DNA from: a bacterium
Lineage (GTDB): Bacteria; Cyanobacteriota; Vampirovibrionia; Obscuribacterales; JAKAZS01
Assembly (NCBI GenBank): GCA_021815785.1
Contig: JAKAZS010000009.1
Location: 1-53,538, forward strand
Reading direction: 5' to 3'
DNA: 53,538 nucleotides
Shown: one piece after another, positions 46,769 through 53,538 of the stretch
Layout: every line of letters begins with the position of its first letter
Position numbering within the stretch: the first letter of the stretch is position 1
Notes under the pieces: generated by a model
The model's database searches: none
The model's input: only the letters and a program-made list of their open reading frames with translations
What the model was told of the DNA's origin: nothing
Translations under genes and position numbers: made by a program

Positions 46769-48634
46769 TTGTTTTTGGCTCAGATTCGTTGGCTGCGTTT
46801 GTTGCAGATTGTTCTTGATATAGGATTAATTTGCCTATCTTTATTTCTGGCTTTTTATTTACGTTTTGATGGATCTATTGAGCTTAAATATCTGAATGAG
46901 TTAAGTCGGGTTTTACCAATAGTTATTGTTTTACAGATAACCGGTAATTTTTTCTTTGGTATTTATCGCAGGCTCTGGCGATATACTGGTTTAACTGAAA
47001 TAATGGAATTAGGTTTAAGTGTTTTAGCTACTTCTACCTTATTAATGTTAGTTAGAGTAAGTGGCTTGTTAATTTATCATAATGAACAGTTATCCTATGC
47101 CATCATTTTAATTTACGCGCTGTTAGTCAGTGCCTTTATGAGTACACCGAGAATTATTCGACGTCTGCAGATTGAGCATTTACAAAGGCGGCACTGGCGT
47201 CAACCATTTCGTAAACGAGCCTTGGTCGTTGGTGCTGGTGATGCTGGTCAGTTGGTAATTAAAGAATTAGAACAAAGGCAGGATTTAGGTGTTGATATTG
47301 TTGGCATTGTTGATGATGACCCGCAGAAATTAAAGAAAAAAGTAGGCAGGGCTGTTGTTATTGGTAATACGCAAAAACTTAAATTTTTAATTGAAACCTA
47401 TCAGGTTGACCAAGTGGTAATAGCTATGCCATCAGCTTCCAGCGATCAAATTCGTGCCATAATAGATATTTGCCGGGACTGTGAAGTAGAAACCAAAATC
47501 TTACCGGGCTTGTTTGAGCTTATTAATGGTAAAGTTAGTGTAAATCAGTTACGTGAAGTCTCGTTAGAAGACCTATTAGGTCGTGAGCCAGTAAAATTAG
47601 ATATTGACTCAATTGCTAACTATATTGAAAACCGTTGTGTATTAGTAACTGGAGCTGGTGGATCCATTGGTAGCGAATTAAGTCGACAGATTTTAAATTA
47701 TGAACCAGCTACAATTCTTTTGCTGGGCAAAGGTGAAAATTCAATATTTAGTATTTACGAAGAGCTTAAATTACGTCCGTCCAGGGTTAAAATCATTCCG
47801 CTTATAGCTGATATTCGCGATACGCAAAGAATGTACAATATTTTTGAGTCCTATCGACCTAATGTCGTTTTTCATGCAGCAGCCCATAAACATGTCTATT
47901 TAATGGAAGTTAATGTAGTTGAAGCGGTTAGCAATAATATTTTAGGTAGTTATAATGTAGCTAAATTAGCTAAGGATTTTAAAGTTGAAACTTTTGTCCT
48001 GGTCTCAAGCGACAAGGCTGTGAATCCAACTTCAATTATGGGTGGCAGTAAACGCATAGCGGAAATGGTCATTCAGCAGATTAACCAGTCTTGTGATACC
48101 AAATTTGTGGCGGTGCGTTTTGGTAATGTATTAGCCAGTCGGGGCTCGGTAATACCAGTATGGAAAAATCAAATTGCTAATGGTGGGCCAGTCACCGTAA
48201 CCCATAAGGATGCTATCCGCTATTTTATGTTAATTCCTGAAGCGGTTCAGTTAATTATCCAGGCTGGTGCCTTAAGCAATGGCAGTGGTGAAATTTTTGT
48301 GCTGGATATGGGAAAACCGGTAAAAATCCTGGATTTGGCCTATGATTTAATTAAATTTTCGGGTTTGCGTCCGGATAAAGATATTAAAATTGAATTTACT
48401 GGACTTAAGCCTGGTGAAAAATTATATGAAGAATTGCTTACTAGAGCTGAAGGTTTACAAAAAACCTTAAATGAAAAAATTTTGGTTGGTAGCCCTAAAC
48501 CTTTTAGCGAAACAGAAATTAACCAGCATTTAGAATTACTTAAAATATATTGCATTGAAAATAACGAAACCCAAATTCGTGAATATTTTAGTAAAATAAT
48601 TGAAGGTAGTTTAATTAATAAAAATCCTGGTTAA
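46769..48634 (+). CDS. Membrane NDP-sugar 4,6-dehydratase (WbpM/CapD/PglF type)
   Basis: A 621-residue polysaccharide-biosynthesis enzyme. The N-terminal 120 residues hold four membrane helices. A first nucleotide-binding fold has GAGDAG (155-160); the catalytic SDR domain has TGAGGSIG (294-301). The active site is of the membrane-dehydratase type: SSDKAVNPTS, then Met424-x3-Lys428 in place of the Tyr-x3-Lys of soluble SDRs. Family members convert UDP-GlcNAc to a 4-keto-6-deoxy sugar for glycans, O-antigen or capsule. I accept a TTG start because GAGG lies 8 bases upstream and the first in-frame ATG would delete membrane helices. Length matches the family (about 600-660). The exact sugar cannot be read from the sequence. 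Confidence 0.92.
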   Translation: MFLAQIRWLRLLQIVLDIGLICLSLFLAFYLRFDGSIELKYLNELSRVLPIVIVLQITGNFFFGIYRRLWRYTGLTEIMELGLSVLATSTLLMLVRVSGLLIYHNEQLSYAIILIYALLVSAFMSTPRIIRRLQIEHLQRRHWRQPFRKRALVVGAGDAGQLVIKELEQRQDLGVDIVGIVDDDPQKLKKKVGRAVVIGNTQKLKFLIETYQVDQVVIAMPSASSDQIRAIIDICRDCEVETKILPGLFELINGKVSVNQLREVSLEDLLGREPVKLDIDSIANYIENRCVLVTGAGGSIGSELSRQILNYEPATILLLGKGENSIFSIYEELKLRPSRVKIIPLIADIRDTQRMYNIFESYRPNVVFHAAAHKHVYLMEVNVVEAVSNNILGSYNVAKLAKDFKVETFVLVSSDKAVNPTSIMGGSKRIAEMVIQQINQSCDTKFVAVRFGNVLASRGSVIPVWKNQIANGGPVTVTHKDAIRYFMLIPEAVQLIIQAGALSNGSGEIFVLDMGKPVKILDLAYDLIKFSGLRPDKDIKIEFTGLKPGEKLYEELLTRAEGLQKTLNEKILVGSPKPFSETEINQHLELLKIYCIENNETQIREYFSKIIEGSLINKNPG

Positions 48635-48661
48635 ATATAAAGTTGAATATTTCAATTAATA

Positions 48662-48697
48662 ATTGTTTATTGGTAGTTTAATTAATAAATAAACAAT
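48662..48697. other. 10-bp inverted repeat overlapping short AT-rich direct repeats
   Basis: ATTGTTTATT (48662-48671) and AATAAACAAT (48688-48697) are exact inverses with a 16-base loop. The loop contains GGTAGTTTAATTAATA, which repeats the 3' end of the dehydratase gene (48605-48622). A 14-base unit is then tandemly doubled (48689-48716). It could end the dehydratase transcript, but there is no T-run. It also looks like a small duplication of the gene tail. Confidence 0.45.
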
Positions 48698-48794
48698 ATA
48701 AAATAAACAATATAAAATAACCAATATTTTTAGTGATAATCAGATTTTACTATTTTAAGCTAACCCTTTGTTTGGTATTTAATCAACCATTTAT

Positions 48795-49625
48795 ATGACC
48801 AGTACAATGACCCTAGATTTATCAAGTAAAGAAAAGCAGTTAAAACAGGAATTGTTAAAGCTGGATAGTGTAATTATTGCCTATTCTGGTGGCGTTGATA
48901 GCAGTCTTTTAGCTTATTATGGCAAATTATTGCTTAAGGATAAATGCCTGGTGGTAATAGCCGTATCGCCAAGCCTGGCTAGTTTTGAACTAGATTTTGC
49001 CCGATCGCAAGCCCAGCGTTTAAATTTTAACTTAATTGAAATTAATACTAATGAGACGCAATTACCTCAATATAAAGAAAATAATGTCAATCGCTGCTAT
49101 TTTTGTAAAAGCACTTTATTTCATGATTTGACTAATTTAGCGAAAATACATAATATCAGTCATATTGCTTATGGTGCTAACCTGGATGATTTAGATGATT
49201 TTCGTCCTGGTCATAAGGCTGCTCAAGAATATAATATTTTAGCCCCATTGGTATTAGCTAAGTTAACTAAAGCTGATATTAGGCTTTTGGCTAGTTTAGC
49301 TAATTTGCCAAGTTATGACAAACCACAGTCTGCCTGTCTTTCATCACGGTTTCCGACATTTATTACGATTGATGATACTAAGCTTTCCCAGGTTGATAAG
49401 GCGGAAAAATATTTGCACGATCTTGGCTTTAAACAGTTAAGAGTAAGGCATCATAATGATTTGGCTCGAATCGAGTTAGCCCAAGTCGAAATTACCCGAT
49501 TAACCCAAGATTTAACTTTAATGAATCAGATTACCGAATATTTAAATTCCTTAGGCTATAAATTTGTTACTTTAGATTTAAATGGCTATCGCATGGGATC
49601 TAGTGTGGAGAAGTCAAAAATATGA
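48795..49625 (+). CDS. larE: LarE-type sulfur transferase for nickel-pincer cofactor
   Basis: LarE adenylates the pyridinium carboxylates made by LarB and donates sulfur to form the dithiolate precursor of the nickel-pincer nucleotide. The PP-loop SGGVDSS is at 31-37, with YGANLDDLDDFRPGHKAAQE and SACLSSRFP further on. Three cysteines are conserved-looking: Cys101 and Cys104 (RCYFCK) and Cys181 (ACLSSR). This set fits the [4Fe-4S]-type LarE rather than the single-Cys sacrificial type; that is inference from family knowledge. At 276 residues its length is normal. It overlaps larB by 4 bases (ATGA), which indicates translational coupling. The start has no clear ribosome-binding site; a Met at residue 5 is an alternative. 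Confidence 0.93.
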   Translation: MTSTMTLDLSSKEKQLKQELLKLDSVIIAYSGGVDSSLLAYYGKLLLKDKCLVVIAVSPSLASFELDFARSQAQRLNFNLIEINTNETQLPQYKENNVNRCYFCKSTLFHDLTNLAKIHNISHIAYGANLDDLDDFRPGHKAAQEYNILAPLVLAKLTKADIRLLASLANLPSYDKPQSACLSSRFPTFITIDDTKLSQVDKAEKYLHDLGFKQLRVRHHNDLARIELAQVEITRLTQDLTLMNQITEYLNSLGYKFVTLDLNGYRMGSSVEKSKI

Positions 49626-50491
49626 ATCAGGAAAACCTCGTAAAACTGCTCGAACGATATAAGCATAATGAGATTCAGCTTCATGAAATAGTTGAAAAAT
49701 TAGCTATATTACCTTATGCTGACCTAAATTTTGCTAAACCTGATTTAGATCGATCGATTCGCCAGGGTTTTGCTGAAACAATATTTTGTCCTGGTAAAAC
49801 CGCCCAGCAAATTGTTGCCATCGCTAATGAATTGGCTAAGTCTGAGCAATTGGTATTAGCTTCTAAAGCCGATAAGAATTTAGCAAATGAAGTTTTAGCC
49901 TTAAGCCCAGGTGCTAAATATATTGCTGAAGCGTTAGTCATTTACTGGGGGCAGTTTCCACCGCTTAAACACAGTCATAAAATCAGCCCGACTTTAGACT
50001 CTAAGGCTATGAGTAAATTAGATAAGGACTGCACTAAATCTCTTTTACCTAAATCAAGTAGCGAATTAGCCAATCAATGCCCGAAAACCTTTACCGTTGG
50101 TTTAATAACTGCTGGAACTAGCGACATTAGTGTCAGTGAAGAGGCGTTCGTTTTTTTGCAGGCTTTAGGAATTAATACGGTCAAATTTTATGATATTGGC
50201 GTAGCTGGATTGTCAAGACTGTTGAGTAATCTTGAAGAAATTAGACTTTGTCAAGTGATAATTGCTGTTTGTGGTATGGACGCCGCCTTAGCTAGTGTAA
50301 TAGCTGGCCTGGTTGCCTGTCCGATAATTGCCATCCCCACATCTGTTGGCTATGGTGCTAATTTTACCGGTGTGGCCGCGTTGTTAAGTATGCTAAACAG
50401 CTGTGCTAATGGTCTTACGGTTGTAAATATTGACAATGGTTATGGCGCCGCACTTGCCACATATAGAATATTCAATAAATTTTATAATTAA
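49622..50491 (+). CDS. larB: LarB, nicotinate-dinucleotide carboxylase/hydrolase
   Basis: LarB carboxylates nicotinic acid adenine dinucleotide and hydrolyses it, giving the mononucleotide that LarE then thiolates. The N-terminal part has YADLNFAKPDLDRSIRQGF and EVVFC-like ETIFCPGKT. The C-terminal part is PurE-like (GLITAGTSDISVSEEAFVFL, VCGMDAALASVIAGL, PIIAIPTSVGYGANFTGVAA, MLNSCANGLTVVNIDNGYGA). At 289 residues it is slightly longer than many relatives because of a Ser/Lys-rich insert near residues 122-160. Its ATG overlaps the larE stop. The nickel-inserting LarC and the racemase LarA are not in this window. Confidence 0.94.
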   Translation: MNQENLVKLLERYKHNEIQLHEIVEKLAILPYADLNFAKPDLDRSIRQGFAETIFCPGKTAQQIVAIANELAKSEQLVLASKADKNLANEVLALSPGAKYIAEALVIYWGQFPPLKHSHKISPTLDSKAMSKLDKDCTKSLLPKSSSELANQCPKTFTVGLITAGTSDISVSEEAFVFLQALGINTVKFYDIGVAGLSRLLSNLEEIRLCQVIIAVCGMDAALASVIAGLVACPIIAIPTSVGYGANFTGVAALLSMLNSCANGLTVVNIDNGYGAALATYRIFNKFYN

Positions 50492-50587
50492 GGTATACTT
50501 TAAGAAAATTATGCATACTATGTTTATAGTAAAGTTATGTTTTATATTTAATCAATTAGTCGTAGATTTAAAGAGTAAACAAGGTAA

Positions 50588-51100
50588 ATGGAAGATAGCG
50601 AGTTGACAACTGATATTAAAAGTCTTAAATCCAAAAGGCTAGTTGCCTTAATTATCGATTTAATGGTTTGTTTTTTTGTATCATTAATTGTTTCGATTAT
50701 CCCGTTTATTAATAGAGTCTTTTCCTGGCCCGTAGTATTTTTGGGCTGTTTTTTAGTTAAAGATGCTTTATTTGCCGGTAAAGGAATTGGCAAAAATTTC
50801 TTAGGTATTCAAGTTGTAGATTCTGGTAATGCTGGCATAATTTCGTACAAACAATCAATTATTCGTAATCTGGTATTGGTTTTTCCATTGTTAATCTACG
50901 ACGTTCTTGTACCAATATTAACGCTATTTATTAAAAATGCCGTAACTATGAATATTATAACTACCATAGTAGTATATGCTGGAGCTTTATATTTTGCTGT
51001 TGTAGTGTTATCGGAAAGCTATAAAGCTTTCATTTTAAATAATACAGTTAGATTGGGAGACAAAATGGCTAAAACCGATATTGTCATTATAAATAATTAG
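50588..51100 (+). CDS. RDD-family membrane protein
   Basis: A 170-residue membrane protein with about four helices. The RDD pattern is present: KRLVALIIDLMVCFFV near the start (Arg and Asp of the first helix), KDALFAGKGIGKNFLGIQVV in the middle, QSIIRNLVLV, and the typical ending RLGDKMAKTDIVI. Some RDD proteins have been linked to ion transport, but the activity of this one cannot be predicted. AAGG lies unusually close (3 bases) before the ATG. It follows larB after 96 bases and may or may not be cotranscribed. Confidence 0.85.
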   Translation: MEDSELTTDIKSLKSKRLVALIIDLMVCFFVSLIVSIIPFINRVFSWPVVFLGCFLVKDALFAGKGIGKNFLGIQVVDSGNAGIISYKQSIIRNLVLVFPLLIYDVLVPILTLFIKNAVTMNIITTIVVYAGALYFAVVVLSESYKAFILNNTVRLGDKMAKTDIVIINN

Positions 51101-51152
51101 AATTGATACCTAATTATTTTATCGAAAATATTGCCATAAGGAGCTACAGTTA

Positions 51153-52211
51153 ATGCCAAAAAAAAATAAGATTTTAATTTGGGGCCCAGCCACCAGTTTC
51201 TCGATACCTGTAGCGATTGCTATGGCCAAGTCTGGTTGGGAAGTGCATTTTGTGGGCAAGTCTTTTTTAAATTTAATGACCCCATTAAATTTAAAGGCCG
51301 GTTTAAAAACAGCTTTAAAGCTTAATTTCCTTGATGAAATTAAGGATGAAAACTTTGATGACTGTATTAAAGTTGTTGATTCTAATTCCATAAATTCAAA
51401 TAATAATTATTCGGCCGTAATTTTTTGTGGATTACCACCACATTTTGATGAAGCAAAACTTCCACGTGCCCCCTGGTCTATTGATGAATTTTGTAAATTG
51501 GCTAATTTATTTAAACAGATTCCGGTATATTTTATATCATCAATTTGGTCTGCTGTTCAGGAAGAAGATGGAACGGTATTAGAAGATATTGGTTATGTTA
51601 AACGTAAGCCTGAAACTGCTTTTGAAGCAGTATGTCAGTCTTATGAAAATGAGTTGGTAAAACGCAATAAGTTTGCTAACTGGTATCTAATTAGAATACC
51701 TTTAATTCTTGGTGATAGCCATAATGGTCAAACTACTAATTTCACTGGATTATATTCATTAATTCATCAGATGATCATATTGAAAAATAGTCATAGTGAT
51801 ACCATGGCTCACTCGGTTAATGGATCGCTTAATCTTAACTACAATCCGCATGCCTGTTTGAATTGGTTGCCAGTAGATGTTTTGACCTTCTTGTTGGTAA
51901 ATTATATTAATGATCCAATTGCTCCTAAAATTTGTAATTTGGTTCCTACGCAGGCTTTACTTAATGAAGAATGGATTAATACGCTTGCTAAAGCGGTTGG
52001 TTTTAGTAAAGCTATTAAATCTGATTATGACAATCTTGGTATACAGCCTACGTTACGTAAGCTTTTAAATGAAAATATTCAAATTAAAATGCGTAACTTG
52101 TACGAAGTTATTGGCCGTTACAAGCCGAATTTATCCAATCTTGATGAAAACTATTATGGTAATTTAATTACCTATGCTAACACTAAAAACTGGGGTAATA
52201 CCACTAAATAG
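51153..52211 (+). CDS. Extended SDR-like NAD(P)-binding protein
   Basis: A 352-residue protein with a strong ribosome-binding site (TAAGGAG, 9 bases before the ATG). The N-terminus reads KILIWGPATSFSIPVAIAMA, then EVHFVGKS, a Rossmann-type start whose glycine motif is degenerate compared with GxxGxxG. Further matches to the extended SDR / NAD-dependent epimerase class are YFISSIWSA (the Ser position), AVCQSYENELVKRNKFANWYL and IRIPLILGDSHNGQ. The usual Tyr-x3-Lys is unclear (YVKRK near 150 is a possible remnant), so catalysis is doubtful. The family includes sugar epimerases and acyl-CoA-reductase-like thioester reductases; I cannot choose between them. It ends 312 bases before the second giant gene. 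Confidence 0.6.
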   Translation: MPKKNKILIWGPATSFSIPVAIAMAKSGWEVHFVGKSFLNLMTPLNLKAGLKTALKLNFLDEIKDENFDDCIKVVDSNSINSNNNYSAVIFCGLPPHFDEAKLPRAPWSIDEFCKLANLFKQIPVYFISSIWSAVQEEDGTVLEDIGYVKRKPETAFEAVCQSYENELVKRNKFANWYLIRIPLILGDSHNGQTTNFTGLYSLIHQMIILKNSHSDTMAHSVNGSLNLNYNPHACLNWLPVDVLTFLLVNYINDPIAPKICNLVPTQALLNEEWINTLAKAVGFSKAIKSDYDNLGIQPTLRKLLNENIQIKMRNLYEVIGRYKPNLSNLDENYYGNLITYANTKNWGNTTK

Positions 52212-52523
52212 ATACTGTTTTGCTAAAAGAAGTATTTTACCGTACTTCTGTATGGTAGTTTGTGATGGTTATGTATTAAAAAAATGTTACATGTTCCGTA
52301 GAAGTAAATTAAAAGTATATAAGCATTAATTTTTTTAAATAGTTAATTTCCTATTTAATTGTAGCTTTCAAGAAACTTTCAGTTGTAATTAGTAATTTCC
52401 GTTAAAATTCTTTTAAGTTTACTGGACTTAAATATCTATTATTATTATTCAAATTCTTGCAGGTTATTTAACACAACTGCGGACTTAGTTCAGAACATTT
52501 TTTTCGTGTAGGAGCAAAAAAAT
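52212..52523. promoter_or_regulatory. Intergenic region upstream of the second giant gene
   Basis: In these 312 bases there is a short hairpin near the start (AGAAGTA ... TACTTCT), overlapping a second one (TACCGTAC ... GTATGGTA, one mismatch), that could end the preceding transcript. TTTAAGT (52412-52418) and ACTTAAA (52426-52432) form a perfect 7-bp dyad about 90 bases before the ATG. GGAG (52511-52514) is a clear ribosome-binding site. No convincing -35/-10 pair is seen. Confidence 0.4.
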
Positions 52524-53538
52524 ATGCAATTCAACAGCAAAACCCCAACGCAGGCTACGGCTATTAACGCCAACAGCACGGCCAATACGGTAGTTCAAGA
52601 TATAGCGACGTTAGCTATAGCCAAAACTCCACCAAAGGTCGACAATTCGCGGCAAAGGCGGGTTAGTGCAAGCCGATCGATAACCAAAAAGCTTATGGTC
52701 GCTTTGTTTGCGGTTATGTTCCCGCTAAGTCAAGCTAGTTCCGTACTAGCTAACGAAATTAGCGCCAGTAACGCTGGTTCTGCTTTATCAGCCGCCAACG
52801 CCAGCCATCATCATAACGTAGAAGCTCCTAACTACGTTACTGCTGCTGCCCATGCTGTTGCTACGATTAATCCATCCGTTGTCAATCCTACTGTCGAAAT
52901 TGCTAATATCCTACACAGTGTCGTTAACTCAAGCTTAGACCTAAACTCGGTTCTTCACAGCGTAAACGTAGGTCAATTAAGCCATGAAGTTACAATATCG
53001 GCTGGTAACCACAATGTTGAAGTTTTCAGCAACCAGGCTGTTACGCCATCAGAAGCCTTAGCTGTAAGCCAGGTATTGGCAACCAATCACCAGTCTTTAG
53101 TGCTTGATGCCTTAGGCCAAGCTACCGGTGGTAGTTTAAACGCAAGCTCACTAGGCAATACTGTAAACAATTTACAGGTTGCTAGCGGTGTGACCCTTGT
53201 TGACAACTCTAAAGCATTAACACTAACCGGAAACCTTGCCAACTATGGCGATATAGTATTTTCTGGCAGCGGTAATTTAACCGCCAACAATATATTAAAT
53301 GAAAGCGGAGCGCAAATATCGGCTAACGGTGTTTTAGGCCTTACCGCGCACGAACTTATTAACGAAGGCGGAATTTATGGCGCCAATGGCGTCAATATTA
53401 ATGCATCTACCATATATAATTCGGCTACCGTCGAAGCTGGTCTTGGCAACATTAATATAGCCAACGCTAATACGCTTGACATTACTGGTACGCAAAACAG
53501 CGTTTTTGAAGCGGCCAATGGAAACATTAATATAGATG
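52524..53538 (+). CDS. Second giant adhesin-like protein, N-terminal part (cut by window edge)
   Basis: An open frame of 338 codons starts at the ATG at 52524 (GGAG 10 bases upstream) and runs off the window. Residues 1-52 are a long basic N-terminal extension, 53-76 a signal peptide core (KKLMVALFAVMFPLSQASSV, cleavage near LA-NE). From about residue 100 it is homologous to the N-terminal region of the 6341-residue protein: ILHSVVNSSLDLNS, LSHEVTISAG, GQATGGSLN, GVTLVDNS, NYGDIVFS, NEGGIYGANGVNI, AGLGNINIANANTLDITGTQ. The shared region is therefore probably a conserved N-terminal module of this family, perhaps for export. Codon use looks more GCC/AGC/ACG-rich than the middle of the first giant gene. 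Confidence 0.88.
   Translation, partial: MQFNSKTPTQATAINANSTANTVVQDIATLAIAKTPPKVDNSRQRRVSASRSITKKLMVALFAVMFPLSQASSVLANEISASNAGSALSAANASHHHNVEAPNYVTAAAHAVATINPSVVNPTVEIANILHSVVNSSLDLNSVLHSVNVGQLSHEVTISAGNHNVEVFSNQAVTPSEALAVSQVLATNHQSLVLDALGQATGGSLNASSLGNTVNNLQVASGVTLVDNSKALTLTGNLANYGDIVFSGSGNLTANNILNESGAQISANGVLGLTAHELINEGGIYGANGVNINASTIYNSATVEAGLGNINIANANTLDITGTQNSVFEAANGNINID

Noticed and set aside
1-53538. tRNA, rRNA, transposase or integrase genes
   Set aside because: I read the gaps and proteins on both strands and recognised none. A covariance-model tRNA search could not be run.

Overview
The window is AT-rich bacterial DNA using the standard genetic code: nearly all stops are TAA, larE ends in TGA, and no gene needs TGA as a sense codon. 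Signal peptides, membrane-bound Ser/Thr kinases, very large surface-type proteins and a C-terminal domain resembling the cyanobacterial/plastid ARC6 'IMS' domain point to a non-photosynthetic relative of Cyanobacteria (Melainabacteria/Vampirovibrionia type). This placement is inference; there is no rRNA here to settle it.

Layout. 1-3.4 kb: a partial gene cut by the window edge, an unknown membrane protein, an exported MsrA, a decayed second msrA-like copy, and a small secreted protein built from 63-bp tandem repeats. 3.5-8.6 kb: two adjacent membrane Ser/Thr kinases sharing one architecture; the second adds TPR repeats. 8.6-15.2 kb: two HerA/DUF87-type ATPases on the minus strand. 15.5-34.6 kb: one uninterrupted 6341-codon gene for a giant repetitive secreted protein with a FecR-like C-terminal region. 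34.7-37.9 kb: a third HerA-type paralogue. 38.1-42.6 kb: an envelope cluster on the minus strand (IPT/TIG-like protein, M23 peptidase with a probable beta-propeller, secreted ARC6/IMS-like protein). 43-52.2 kb: mostly housekeeping genes on the plus strand (leuS, a rhomboid-fold protein without the catalytic residues, a WbpM/CapD-type sugar dehydratase, larE-larB, an RDD membrane protein, an SDR-like protein). 52.5 kb to the end: the start of a second giant gene whose N-terminal region is homologous to that of the first.

The most unusual part is 8.6-37.9 kb. Three large ATPase paralogues with almost invariant P-loop cores, divergent N-terminal regions and C-terminal cysteine knuckles bracket a 19-kb adhesin-like gene, and a second copy of the giant family begins 18 kb further on. 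No nuclease, Sir2 or other known HerA partner is adjacent. A link between the ATPases and the giant proteins (export, surface display or DNA handling) is only a hypothesis from synteny. No rRNA, tRNA, CRISPR array, transposase or integrase was recognised.
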